NCBI GenBank assembly: GCA_038502055.1
Contig: JAXRKN010000036.1
Span: 3,038,001 to 3,102,000 of the forward strand
Direction of reading: 5' to 3'
DNA length: 64,000 nt
From: Tanytarsus gracilentus
Taxonomy: Eukaryota; Arthropoda; Insecta; Diptera; Chironomidae
The stretch's first letter is position 1. Each line of letters opens with the position of its first letter. Under the pieces are notes generated by a model. It made no database searches. It was not told the DNA's origin and worked only from the letters and a program-made list of their open reading frames with translations. Shown here piece by piece: positions 24,901-36,645 of the stretch. The position numbers and the translations under genes are program-made.

Positions 24901-27900
24901 TTGACCTGATTGAGGGAAAAGAAAAGCTTTAATTAATGAAGGTCGAAATAAATTTAAACTTTTTAAAAAAGCTATTTAATGAGCTATCAAAGAAAGCTTT
25001 TAAAAGAGCTCGTAAATCTAAAGCATTTATTTTAAAAATAATAAAAATCCTCAAATATTTTAAAAAATGTCGAACTCACCCAAGAAAAGCTCCTCGAGCT
25101 TTAAAAGCTTCTCAAACACATTAACATTAATCGTCATTAGCTCATTTATGCTCAAATCCAAATGCTTCAGCGATGACATTTTGTCAAATGTGTTGTCCGC
25201 AATCTGATAGATGCTATTATTCTTCAAATGCAACCTCTCGATGTGCAACAGATTGACGAAAAGTGTCCTGTCGAGCTTTTTCAGCATGTTATTCTCCAAC
25301 CAAAGCACTTGCACATTGAACTGATTGTTGAATATCTTGTGGTTTATGAATTTAATTAAATTGCTATTCATCTGTATCGACGTGAGCGATGAGTTTGTGT
25401 TGAAGATGTTCTCAACCTCTACCAGTTCATTATGCTGCATATTAATGTACTTCAGCCGATGACAGTTCCGGAAGGCTTCCGTGTCTATTGATTTAATTTG
25501 ATTGTTCTGAAGTGAGAGCTCCATGAGATTGCGGAGTGATGAGAAGAGGCGTGTATCGATACGTTCAATTCGATTATCATTCAATCGGAGCTCGCGCACG
25601 TTGACTAAGCTATTGAAGAGCTTATCATCGAGATCCTTAATTAAATTGTGATCGAGTGTAAGAGATGTGAGTTTGCGGTTGAGCTCGAAGATGGTCGGTG
25701 GAAGGGTTTTAATGTAATTATTACTGAGATAAAGCTGATCCAAATTGACGAGGGTGTGAAAGACGTAAAAATCAAGTCGCTGTATTGAGTTATTCTCGAG
25801 ATAGACTATTCGAATGCTCGTCGAGTTCGTGAAGCATGCATTGGTGAGTTCCAGAATGTTATTTTCACTCAAGAGCACCTCCTCAAGTGCCGGAAGATTT
25901 ATAAACACTCCACTTATGTAATGAATGTGATTGTGACTCAGGTCAATGATTCTCAGCTGCTTATTTGTTTCGAAAATCTGCGAATCTATCTCGATAATGT
26001 CATTGTGATTCAAGTCGAGCTGCTGCAGGTCACGTAGCGAGTAAAAGCACGTCTTCGAAACAACCTCTATGTAATTATTGTACAAATTCAGTGTCTTGAG
26101 CAAGGGAAAGTAGCGAAAGTAATCACTGCCCAGTGTCTCAAGGTAATTGGAACTGATGTCGAGGAAGATTAACGAATTGAAAATCAGTTGATTCGGAACA
26201 TCCTGTGGAATCAATGTGACTTTGTTCATAGAAAATTTTAACGATCTCAAGTAATCCATTTTAATTAGAGGAATAATGGGAAATGTCTCCAATTTATTTT
26301 CGGATAAATCAATTTCTATCATCGACTCTTCGAGACCGGCGAACGTGAGTTCCGAAAGTGATTCCAATAAATTTCCCTTTAGATTCAATTTCACGAGATG
26401 AAGTCCATGAAAACTGAAGTCGAGTAATTCTTTAATCTCATTTGACTCAAAATCGAGAGTTATTAACCGTTGAAGGGGTGAGAGAGCTTTTGATGGAATC
26501 TGAGGAAGAATTTTTTTTGTTAATTTTTTGAAATTTTTGAGTTTTGTATTTTAGTCATGTCAGAGTTTAAGGTCAAGTTTAATATTTTATGGTTTTAATA
26601 ATTTTTATTTAAATAAATTTATGATCGTAAATTCAAAGAATTTAATTAAAATTTTAACTCTTTTCTCAACCTAAAACAAAAGTCTCATCATCAAAGTCCT
26701 CATTTTTCAAGCACACTCAATTCTATTCTCTTTAAGCTTCAACAAACGCAAATCATCTCAACACACATATTTTCCAAATCGTTTTATACCGTCATCATCA
26801 TCATTGTCGTTGTCAGTGCCAGTGCATGCACGAGGAACAAAGGAAATAAAAAAATAGAGAAAAATGGAATAAAGCGAATAAACTTAGCGGAAAAATACTA
26901 TTTACCATGGATTTGTTCTATTCATTTTTAACGCTCGAAAAATTCTTTTGTAATTCAAACTGATTTTTTTTGGGGTGATTTTTAGTTGTTGAATGGAAGA
27001 TTTGTAAATTTAAATTTTTTAGTTTCTCTTTTTGCTCAAAATTTCAACATTGAAAAATTCTGAATTTTTTTCAAGGGAAATCCCCGCAAGAAAAAATGAG
27101 AATTGAAGTGAAAGCAATTTTTTCTCTTTAAAATCCATTTTAATGGCATTACGATGGCTTAAAAGCGGAAAGCTTGTTTTCAATAACGAATTCTCGCATT
27201 TCAGTCAAGACTTTATTATTTCAAGCAATTTTGCATTGTTCAAAGATTTTCATAAAAAAAAGTCACAATGCATGTCATTGAAAGAAAGAAAAATATAATT
27301 TAGGGCAGTGGCAATGATGAAGCTGAAGCGACTTTTGTCATGCAAATTTTTAACTTCAACATTTCTTTTCCATATGACAAGAGGGAGCCTTTTTTTCTCG
27401 CATTGTCACAACCCGGAAAATTAATGTTTGTCGGCGTGAAAAATTGGTGGGCTTTATGTGCCATTTTAGCAGTTATTTATTTTCTCGCGATTAAATTGAA
27501 TTTCTTGCTTTTTTGACGGTTCACAGAAAAAAGCTTTCGAGTCACGCATTAATCCTTTCTAAGGTATCGCCTTGAAGTAAATTTGTCAAAATAATTAAAC
27601 GTCATTAATTTTACTTCCGAAAGTATTTCAAAAATCCTTTCAAGTTTTTCACTCAGAAAATTTAACTTTCAAGTGTCTTAAGCTTAAAATCCTATAATTC
27701 TATTACCAAAACCACCTCCTCAAACACTCACAATTGCTTCTCGCAAAAATGAATTAACAACCCTCCAATGGCGCTCATTCCATTTCGTTTTATGTTACAT
27801 AAATTGAGTTTATTGAAAGGAATTTCAAAAATCCCATCAAAATCACGTCTATGCAAATACTAAAGCGCGCTTTAATCCCACGCCATGCTTTATTTTTAGC

Positions 27901-30900
27901 TGTATCAGGATCGAGCTGCTGTGTGGAGGTGGCATTAAATAGATAAAATGAGACTGAAGCATTAAATGAGGGGAAGAATAAACATTTCGTTTCGCTCTTA
28001 TTTATGATAATTGATGGTCTTTATTCAATTTACTCGCAGAAGCCTTCTGATGATGATGACGATGTTGTTGTTGTAAAAAGCTCCGTAAAATGAGATTTCC
28101 ATCTTCGATTCTCTTATAAAGAAATTGAATTAGGAAGTGCGGATCGAGGGGGAGGATGGAAAAAATTGTATTATCGTTAGCGTTAGCGTATTGCAAAATA
28201 TTTTCCTTATCGATAATGAGAAATCCAGTGAGATGGAAGTTTTGTAGCTTCTGATACTGTTTTAATGATGATGATTTGCTTTTGTTTGAAATTAAGAAAT
28301 TAAGCGAGATTCTTTGTTATCACTCTCTTATGTGAGTTTCTTAAGAGCAATTTAAGAAAACACTGAATAAATTAGAACATGAAGCTTTAAGGAAGTGTTT
28401 TTGTGTCTTTTGTTGGATAAAAATGGAAAACTTTAAAGAAATCTAAAGCTTTAAATTGTCTTAAAATTGGACGTCAAAGTTATATATTAAAATTATTTGA
28501 AAGTCAAATAAAAATTGAAATTAATGAGATTTTTAATGAAATTTTTTAAAAAGCTTCAAAGCTCACTTTAAGCTTTTTTAAAGCTTTTCTGAAATACAAA
28601 AAAAAATTTTAACACAAATGTTTTAACACAAATAATTTAAATGCAAAAAATAAAATTTAACGAACATTTTTAATCAATTTTTTTAAATAACCTCAAAATA
28701 ACCCTTAAACACATTAAGAGTCTCCTTTTCTCACTTTAATGCCCCTATCACCATCATTATTTGCAAAGGACGAAACCAAATAAAATTTAAACATTTTAAA
28801 TGAGATATTTAAAGCAAATAAAATTAAGAGCACCCTTAAGTATCTGTGTGTGCCATAAATTAGAGTAGAAAATAAATGCTTTAATGTTTCAACAATAAAA
28901 ATCACCAACAGTTCTTGGGGCATTACAAACTGACCCAGTTTTATTTGTTTATTGAAGATCTACGACGTAAATTAAATTATTTATGCTGACATGAGAAGTG
29001 AACTGAACAAGACGAGCTTGCTGTTGCTCTCACTGTTAGCATCCATAAAAATCCTAGTTAATGTTTATATTCATGACTACTGGCGAGAGGAGAGCATCTC
29101 TTCTACTTTATTGTTATTGCAATTTGAGTAAGTTCCGCTTTAAGGAACATCCAAGAGAATTGATGCGCTGATAATAATAACAAGACAATTTGTGTCATGT
29201 TCCGATGTGCATTCTATCAAAGTTATCGCCCTAAAGTGCGCATTACATGGAATTAAGCACACTCAATATAATTCGATCATGGCTTAATGCCACTGAGGAC
29301 ATTCAAACGCCCACACACTTACACAATATAATGAGGATCTAAGAAATTTATTTCACAATTATGCACTGCTACTCATCTCATCCATAGTCATTCTAATAAA
29401 ATCCCTTAATGGTTCACATTAATTTTGTCACTAAGCAGTGGATTTCCCATGGCTAAATTGCAAAAGGAGGGGTCTTAAGTGGTCATCTATTTATGTCCTC
29501 GTTAACCATTAGTGGGAGGTCAGAGAGGCAATTATTTTTAATTAGTGTGAAAAGTTTTAGTTCGAGCATTAAAAAAAGTGGTCAATGGGAGAGTCAATGT
29601 GGAAAATATGTCACTTTTTTCTTCTTACCTGCGTCAATTTTCCATTTTGTATGCTTAAGCTTTCAATCGAATCCTTTAGGCTCGCCAGACTGTTATCCTT
29701 CAGCGCTTGTATGTTCGAATTTGAAAACTGAATATGCTTAATTTGAATCACATTTGATGATGATGAAAATAAATCGTTTGCCAGCGTGGTTACCGTGCGA
29801 TCAAAGTCATATATTGACAGTGATTGAATGGGCGATTGGATATTTTGCAAATTATTGCGCAATACTGCACTTGTGATGCCGGGACATTCGAGAAATAATC
29901 CTGTAAATGGAGTGATGGGAAAATTAAATGCATTTGCCTGTGGACAATTTTTTTCCTCGCGAATTTGATGAAACGATAATAAAATCACAAATAGAGTTGA
30001 TCGATTGGACATTTGATGGTGATTTTTAGGACGCGCAGCAAAATAATTTTTTTATAGTGTTATGAAGTCGCACCAAAAAAAAGTTGAAAAATTTCTCATG
30101 TTCTTATAGCAAATTAACAACCGGTTACACATTTTTTTGCGCTCGAGTGGAAAAAAGGATCATTTCAGAGATAAAAATTACTGAGGTGTGAAAATGAATA
30201 AATACATATGTAGACGGATGGTGATGGAAGCATATTTCATTTTTGAGGGTTCTCGCCTCAAGTCTTTATGGTGTTTGCCATTCATAATCTTTCAGCTTTA
30301 AAGCTTTTTGAAGTGAAATTTGATTTTTTTGCTCTTTTGTGGGTTCTTGAAATTTAGGGAGTTGTTCGTAAATTACGTCACATGCTTTTGAGAGTAAAAA
30401 ATTGAATCTGATAAGCGTTGAAAGAAGTTAAATTAATTTTTAATTTATATTTTTGACAAATGGGTTAAAAAAATTGTTACGTAATTTACAAACAAACCCT
30501 TTTAATGTAAGAAATACTAAACATTTTAAATTTAAGTTCAATCCCGACGTCAAAAGTTATTTTTTCAATCATATCAAATTGCAAATTATCTTTCAGCTCC
30601 TGTAAATTATCGTCACCGCAAATATCAATTTGTAATATGATAATTTTTCCCATCCTCAATCATAAACCATCATAACATAACGCTTTAAATTCAATTACAT
30701 TTAATTTGATATTTTACGCTGTTGGCTGTTTGGAGCGTGGTGGGATTTAGCATTAAATATCCATTTTCCATTTTAGTTTTTGCATTTGTTATTGTTGCGC
30801 GAGGCGAATTAATTAGACTTGCAATTTGAGTTTGTTTTTAGCATTTCGCTCGAATTTTGGTATTAGATTTCACAGAACTCAGTAATTTTAAATAATCAAG

Positions 30901-31113
30901 ATTTTAACGGCTAATTAAAAATTCAATCTCACCATCGTCAAACTTATAGCAAGGACATGCTGAATTTTCACTCGATGGCGGACATTCAACTTCGTCCCCA
31001 ATTACGCTCTCCATGTGTGTCGCCTTAAATTTCACGACAAAAATCAATATCACAAAAATCCATTGACAACGCATTGTCGTCGACGCTCTCAAGTTTTTCA
31101 AATATGTTTCCAT
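21935..31113 (-). CDS. Chaoptin/artichoke-like LRR-FN3 transmembrane protein (full gene)
   Basis: Six exons, all with GT-AG borders and compatible phases: 30933-31113, 29629-29900, 25080-26499, 23442-24905, 22659-22963, 21935-22600. They give about 1,435 residues. The start at 31113 is the first ATG in frame; an ATG 13 codons on, just before the hydrophobic core, is also possible. Order: signal peptide (core about 18-30), Cys-rich LRR cap ending CYKFDDGLFLECPG, roughly 40 leucine-rich repeats (to about 1110), LRRCT (HCSCDSQELWEWL), an FN3-like region (about 1170-1255), a transmembrane helix (about 1325-1348), then a cytoplasmic tail starting KIKKRR and rich in His/Asn. This is a type I cell-surface adhesion or receptor-like protein. 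The family resembles insect chaoptin/artichoke paralogues; exact orthology is untested. Exons 4 (part), 5 and 6 are duplicated at 14610-16273. Confidence 0.9.
26500..29628 (-). other. Long intron 2 of the LRR gene (about 3.1 kb)
   Basis: AT-rich intron between LRR exons 3 and 2. It contains simple GAT/GTT-type trinucleotide runs near 28050-28075 and no supportable nested gene. Its splice sites are GTAAGA at the exon-2 end and TTCCTCAG at the exon-3 end. Its size could reflect intronic enhancers, but I see no specific site. Confidence 0.75.
30356..30500. mobile_element. MITE-like element, copy 2, inside LRR intron 1
   Basis: Left end AGGGAGTTGTTCGTAAATTA, then CGTCACATG; right end TTACGTAATTTACAAACAAACCCT, a near inverse. 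Length 145 bp, matching the copy at 185-328 in size and in its termini. It sits in intron 1 (29901-30932) of the LRR gene. A TTT/TTTA flank on both sides could be a target duplication but is too simple to trust in this AT-rich DNA. Confidence 0.72.
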
Positions 31114-33854
31114 TGTCAATGTGTTGTTGCTGCTGATGCTCTTAAAGGGTCTTCCACATTTATTCTGCCAAAGTTAAATTACATTTCCGAAATTGATTTT
31201 AAATTCAGAACGAGTATGTGTGGGCGGTGTGGCATCATTGATTTTCGAGAGGACGACTGCAAACAGTTGATACTTTTGACATTAAAGTGCGGTTTTAACT
31301 TGTTTCCAGAAGTTACGGCAGTTTCTGTTAAAAAAAATAAATAAAAATTTAAAGTTAGAAATTTGATTTTTTAATTTGAAATCTAAATCCTCAACTTCTG
31401 ATCTAACCACAAAAATAATACTTCTAAAGCTCAGACAAATGAGTGAGGTCATAAAACGTTATGGCTCTATAATTTTTTCCCCTCAAACATTTATTCTCCC
31501 CCGACATGATGTTGATTGTGAGTGATACATATGAATGAGAATTTTTTTTATAATTTTCAGATCAAAAAATTGTACAGCAAAATGTAGATTAGAATGAGAA
31601 ATTGAGAAAAATTTTCCGTTTCCCAAAAGACATCTTGAAAAATGATGATGCTGATTTTTTTCGACTTTCTCTGCCCTGAATTTCTTTTTATGAGGACATT
31701 AACATAAAGCCATGTTTTGAATTTTTATTATCGACATAGCTTTTATTTTTTAAAAACACAAAATTTTATGTTTTCAGATTGATTTATGAGATAACGTGGG
31801 ACATATTAAAGAATGATGAGGTTTTTGTACCACAACAATTTTTATTGTGCTTTGATTTTTTCACTCATATGGAAAAGTCATGATAACATGTGATTTGGCA
31901 CCGAGTGGTACGTTGATATCAAAATTGACTATTTTTCACATATGTGAGAGTCATTTTCTGAAGTTTATTAGTTTTGTATTTGCTAGAAATTTTTATTTAT
32001 TTTTCTTCTTATTTCTAGACTAATTTTACATGAATAAACTGAATATGCATTACTACAACAACGAATTGAGGTCAACTCAAATGAAAACCCCATGATTTTA
32101 AACCACCAGTTCAGCTGCAGCCTTTAGGCTCAAAATCCGATGCGGTTTGTGATTCTCATATCAGTTTATTGATTTCTTTGTCTCAAACAATCCCTTGAGG
32201 TCTTTCTCACTCGCTCCTTAAACGTTTCAATTGAGTAAACATGTTCACTCCACCAACTCACATACACGAGTTAGTGATCGCATCGCAATTCAGCATAGCG
32301 ATAAAAGTATCACATGCCTCGTCAGTTTCGAGTTTTCGCTCCACATTTTTTCCTCACTCGCTTGGTGTTTTTCAGCCATTTGTGCGTCTCACAGCTGAGA
32401 TAACGAAGCAATTTATGACTCGAGAGTTACACACATAAAAATTCTATGTGGAGATGCTACAAAGGGAGAGGCAAAGGAAATATCGAAAAGTGTAAAAGGA
32501 AGCTCTTAATTTATGGGATTCCTTAAAGCATAGATTTGACTTTAATGGAGGCTTTCTTTGAAATAAAGATGCAGAGGGTCAAAAACTAAATTTAAAGAAA
32601 AGGTTGATAAATTTGTAACCTGAACCTTCGAAGAATTTTCAATGATCGAAGAAGATTTTTTTGTATCATTATATTTTTAAAAGAAATTGCGAATTCACGC
32701 AACGGTTGAGGTGCAGAAACAAGACTGCGCTAATTTTCAAAGACAATTTCTCGGTGAATGCGATGCTCTAGCGGTGCGGCAGGAGAAGTCATTAATTTTA
32801 ATTTTGTTTCTAGCGTAACAAATTGTAATTTAACTGAGCAGCGCAGAACACGTAGCGAGAAATTAATTCATTTTAAGTGGATTTACTGCCACTTCCTTTC
32901 GCTCCTTCACCTCTTCGAGTTTTTAATCGCGATATGAGTGCAGAATATAAAAATGAAATATTAACACTTGACTCGGCGACATGTGCGTCGCACATAGAGC
33001 AAAAGATGAGAAGCGTGTGCATAAATTATAAATGCGACGTAATAAAAATCAATTAGCTTGCACAGAAATAAAATTAAGACCATTAAATGATAATTTCATT
33101 GTCTCTTTCTCTCTCTCTTACTCTTCCTCCCGCATATAATTTAATATATTAAATTGCAAAATCGCGAGCGTGAAAATTATGAGTGATTTATGGAATTAAA
33201 CTTGTATGTGCGTGTGGATATATTATTATGAGCGATTTTACAATCAGATTGCTGTTGTCACATTTCTAGTCCCATAAATCATGTTGTGAACCAAAAAAAA
33301 TTAATTAAATTAAAGCGGTTACAGGGGGAAGTTTTTGCGGACTTAATTGATTTTTTAATCAGCTCAGAAATTTTGAGAGAAAAAATGTGGTTTAAATTAA
33401 TTTTTGGTCAATTTACTCTGGATAAAATAAATTTTTGGCACGCTTACTTAAATTTTGCGTTCTTTAAGATAAAAAATTATTTCACTACATTTCAACTTTA
33501 GGTTTGAAAAATAATTTCAGGTTTTAACTTTACCATAAAAGTTTTTAATTTCAACGATTTCAATGATTTAATTCAACTCGTTACGAATTGCTATCAAAAT
33601 ACCTTTTAGTTTTACATGTTTTTAATTCTCAAATTTTCGTGAAATTCATCATAACCGCTTACAACATATTTTTTATTGTTTCTGAACACTTCTTTCACTC
33701 GATGTAAAATCATCTGTAATAATGTTCCATGTTGGTATTAAAAATTAAAATAATTCATGAATTTTAAAGTGAAGGCACTCTCATGAATGTTAAAACGGCG
33801 AATAAATTTGCTTTTTATGGATTAAAAAGCGTATCCAACAGCTCAGTGGAAGTC
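31114..33854. other. Intergenic, includes LRR gene 5' flank
   Basis: Contains the promoter and 5' UTR of the LRR gene (minus strand) and the upstream region of the peptide gene at 33906. Frames at 31015-31344 and 32241-32438 have no domain and are judged chance. Pyrimidine-rich CTCT runs near 33100 are the only local repeats noted. Confidence 0.5.
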
Positions 33855-33888
33855 TATAAAAATTTTCCTAAATGCCTCGCAGCTCACT
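33855..33888 (+). promoter_or_regulatory. TATA box and initiator of the small peptide gene
   Basis: TATAAA at 33855-33860 is followed, 31 bp on, by an initiator-like TCACT whose A is at 33886; that spacing is the normal one for arthropod TATA-Inr promoters. The implied 5' UTR is about 20 nt before the ATG at 33906. Confidence 0.65.
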
Positions 33889-33905
33889 AAATCCAAAGTT
33901 GAATC

Positions 33906-34112
33906 ATGAAGTCAACTCAACTGATTTATTTAAGTATTTCGCTCCTCATAATTTTAGGCGAAAGCATAACGGAAGCAAGTGGTAGTGTCGTAAAGCGAAG
34001 TGGAGTTGATGAGACTAAAATTGGGATGAATATGGAGGTCAAGGATTCAATGACAATGGCAGCCACTAAAACTAAACCACTGCTAAATTGTCAACGTTGG
34101 CATCTCTGTTGA
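33906..34112 (+). CDS. Small secreted peptide precursor (68 aa)
   Basis: Single-exon gene with a complete set of signals: TATA box at 33855, ATG at 33906 and a poly(A) signal AATAAA at 34147-34152. Residues 1-24 or so form a signal peptide (Leu/Ile-rich core after MKSTQ). A Lys-Arg pair at 30-31 is a candidate prohormone-convertase site. The product ends with CQRWHLC, two cysteines (62 and 68) enclosing five residues, able to form a small disulfide ring at the very C terminus; there is no Gly for amidation. This layout fits a secreted or peptide-hormone-like precursor, but I recognise no family. Rings of this size occur in peptides such as CCAP, though the residues here do not match it. Confidence 0.6.
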   Translation: MKSTQLIYLSISLLIILGESITEASGSVVKRSGVDETKIGMNMEVKDSMTMAATKTKPLLNCQRWHLC

Positions 34113-34152
34113 ATGTGGGAAACTCAGCAAGGAGTTCAAAATTGAAAATAAA

Positions 34153-35573
34153 AAGAGTTAAGCTAAAACCACCATGATGAGGTTTGGACATTGTCAAATC
34201 CAAAACGAGTTGAGAAAAATCTCATTTTAAAACTTCAGAGAATGTTTTTTACAAATTCAACAAATATTTTAAAGCTTTATCTGCCATGTTCGGATGCTCT
34301 CAATCACACATCAACTGCTAATCCTCAACAAATTACACTCACATTTCAAACGATCACACTTTCGCAATTTATTTAAGCATCATGAGAGTTCATTAGTTCT
34401 GTGCCATGTTTTTGTCATTTCGAACACAATTTCGATTTGATGATGGGACAGACATAAAAAATTAAGTATAATAAAATTTACAACATAATCTAATCGTTTG
34501 CAACATTTTTTTTTCGTAGAGGGATATTGAAAAAGTTGGTGAAAATTTTGCTGAACAGAAACACATTAAATGGAATCATTTTACGAGCTTGTTTATTAGA
34601 TTTTTCTCTTTCTCTTTTTCTTTATCAAGCACGCCACTTCACATTCACTCAACAACTTAATACATATCGCGATTGTTCAGTGAAAAACACGAGCATTACC
34701 GGTTTATCGATTTTCATCTCTTTCCTTCAATTGAGAGCAATTGAAAAGTACTTTTTGTGGATTTTTTATCTTGAATTTTTAAATGTTTTTGAAAATCATC
34801 AACAGAAAAGTGCTAAAGTTTTAGTGAAATTATTCGAGACTGCAATTGAGGGGGCGACTACTCTGGTAAATTAAATTTCCTTCAAATTTAACTATTTTAT
34901 TTTATTTCTCCTTAATGACAACCATAGACAGCCTTTCATTATTATTTCAATTCCTCTTGATTAATTTTGACTGAAAGCTTTTTTAAAAATTACATTTCAG
35001 ATTCAATTCCACTTCCTAGATATCGCACAAACAAAAGACATGAAACACTTTCGCAAATGATGTTTTTCACCTCATCCATTTTCATACCTTCTGCCTTTAT
35101 GTGAAGCACAAAAGCATATTCATTTGAATAGGAATGGAAACGCTATATGTGAGGAAATATAAAAAGGTAAAAGCAATAAAAAAAAGTAAGCGTTACAATG
35201 ACACTGTCAGATCATTTACATCGCAAATTGTATGGAAATATTACATGAAATTGAGCACGAAGAGGAAAGGGGGAAAAATTGTTGAATAAAATCTTGAAAA
35301 TGCTTTTTAATTTAATACTTTTTGTATAAAAAGTAACATATGGGTTTAAATAATGAGATAAAAATTGATAACTCAATTAAAAAATGCCAGTGGCAAACTC
35401 CCCTTAAAAAGTATTTTTTTTTAAATAAATTAAAGTCATTTCAGTTCTTTAATCAAAACAATCCACTTCACTGTAATGACTGAAATGTATTAATTACCAT
35501 TTGGTAGTTTTCAATTATTTGCAACAAAATACAATTTGCACGCAACTCAAATCAAGCGTGATACATTCTCGTC
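34153..35573. other. Intergenic, no gene seen
   Basis: AT-rich. The 115-residue frame at 34527-34874 lacks a signal peptide, domain or nearby promoter and is judged chance. A TATA-like TATAAAT at 35574-35580 begins the upstream region of the next gene. Confidence 0.5.
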
Positions 35574-35631
35574 TATAAATGATGCCCGCTCATGCATGAT
35601 TTGACTCTATTTTGTTGGTGTGTTGATTGAA

Positions 35632-36197
35632 ATGACAACAAAATTACCAATAATTGTTCTGTTGTGTTCCATGCTAATTATCATGGGGTCGGCAAAACCA
35701 AATCGTCGATTTATTGATGATGAAGTTGATGATCAGGCAGATGACACTGAGATGAACGACGATGAAAGTGGTGAGTTTATAAAAAAATGTTAAATTTAAT
35801 TGCTATATTGAAACTTTTAGACGATGAACCTGAAGATAAAGAAGAGGAAAAGCGACTCATGCTCGACGTTTTTCTCCACAATTTCATGAACAAACTTCAG
35901 CGAACAATTCAAATGTTGGAAGATGAAAAGTTGACGCAAAAGTTTGAGGAGCTCAATGAAGAGTATCAAGAACGTTTAGTTGACGACACAGTTCACACAC
36001 CATCCGGCTTTGTAATGGGTGATCAAGCGTTACAAATGCTTCGACTTGCAAATTATGTCCTTGACAGAGCTGACATTCGTGAGGTTAAAAATAAGCGAGC
36101 ATTTAAAAAGAGACTCTCAGCAAAAGTGCACGCGAAACGTGGCACTATTAAGAAAGCTACCAAAATTAAAGATGATGGAAGTGATGCCGAAGTATAA
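35632..36197 (+). CDS. Secreted acidic/helical protein of unknown family (171 aa)
   Basis: Two exons, 35632-35770 and 35821-36197, across a 50-bp intron (GTGAGT … TTTTAG, phase 1). Residues 1-21 are a signal peptide (LPIIVLLCSMLIIMGSA). Next comes an Asp/Glu-rich stretch (about 28-60), then a long amphipathic, probably helical region (LHNFMNKLQRTIQMLEDE…FEELNEEYQE), and a basic Lys/Arg-rich tail ending DDGSDAEV. No cysteine lies in the mature part. TATAAAT lies at 35574, 58 bp before the ATG; a poly(A) signal is at 36230-36235. Extracellular location is inferred; the family is not recognised. The stop codon region contains a possible splice donor linking in phase to the frame at 36316. Confidence 0.7.
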
Positions 36198-36209
36198 AAA
36201 ATAATTTAT

Positions 36210-36275
36210 AATTTATGTCAATGATTTGAAATAAAATTTTTATAAAAATTCAATAGTTTTTCGTTGACATAAATT
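36210..36275. repeat. 12-bp perfect inverted repeat around a poly(A) signal
   Basis: AATTTATGTCAA (36210-36221) and TTGACATAAATT (36264-36275) are exact inverse copies with a 42-nt loop that holds AATAAA (36230-36235). It lies just after the stop of the upstream gene. It could be a 3'-end hairpin in the transcript or a small transposon footprint. Confidence 0.7.
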
Positions 36276-36315
36276 AAATATCGAGAAAATTTTAAAATTT
36301 AAATTATTTTTATAG

Positions 36316-36645
36316 ATGAGGAAAAATCTCAAACCAATTTTAATCACTTCTCCAACCACAACCAATCAACCGCCTACAACTTTATCGGAATCGAGTACAA
36401 TCCGATTCAGTGAAGATGAAAATTACAGAAGAAGAAGAAGAAGTCTTAACCGTCGTGAAGCATCGCCCGCAAGGGATGTTCAACCCTTTAATCCTTACCT
36501 GAGTGAAACAGATCTCAATTCGCAGAAAATTAATCAATTAAATGTTGAAATTGAAAAGGCAAGCAGAAAAATTGATGATATTGTTGAGCTCAAAAACTGG
36601 GCAGAGAAAGCTGATGCAAAAAGAAGAAGAAAAATTGGAAAATAA
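36316..36645 (+). CDS. Basic low-complexity ORF, terminal-exon-like (109 codons)
   Basis: The frame opens directly after an acceptor-like TTATTTTTATAG and ends in a stop overlapping AATAAA (GGAAAATAAAATTG), so it looks like a last exon. Its composition differs from random AT-rich DNA: a Thr/Pro-rich start, a run of Arg (YRRRRRSLNRRE), then a probable coiled coil (QKINQLNVEIEKASRKIDDIV) and a basic end. It could be its own small gene beginning at this ATG. Alternatively it is the 3' exon of the gene at 35632: a donor at 36192 (GAA|GTATAA, overlapping the stop) would join it in phase 0 to give about 279 residues. Function unknown. Confidence 0.5.
   Translation: MRKNLKPILITSPTTTNQPPTTLSESSTIRFSEDENYRRRRRSLNRREASPARDVQPFNPYLSETDLNSQKINQLNVEIEKASRKIDDIVELKNWAEKADAKRRRKIGK

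Noticed and set aside
24023..24904. Plus-strand ORFs opposite the LRR exons
   Set aside because: Shadows of the minus-strand coding sequence.
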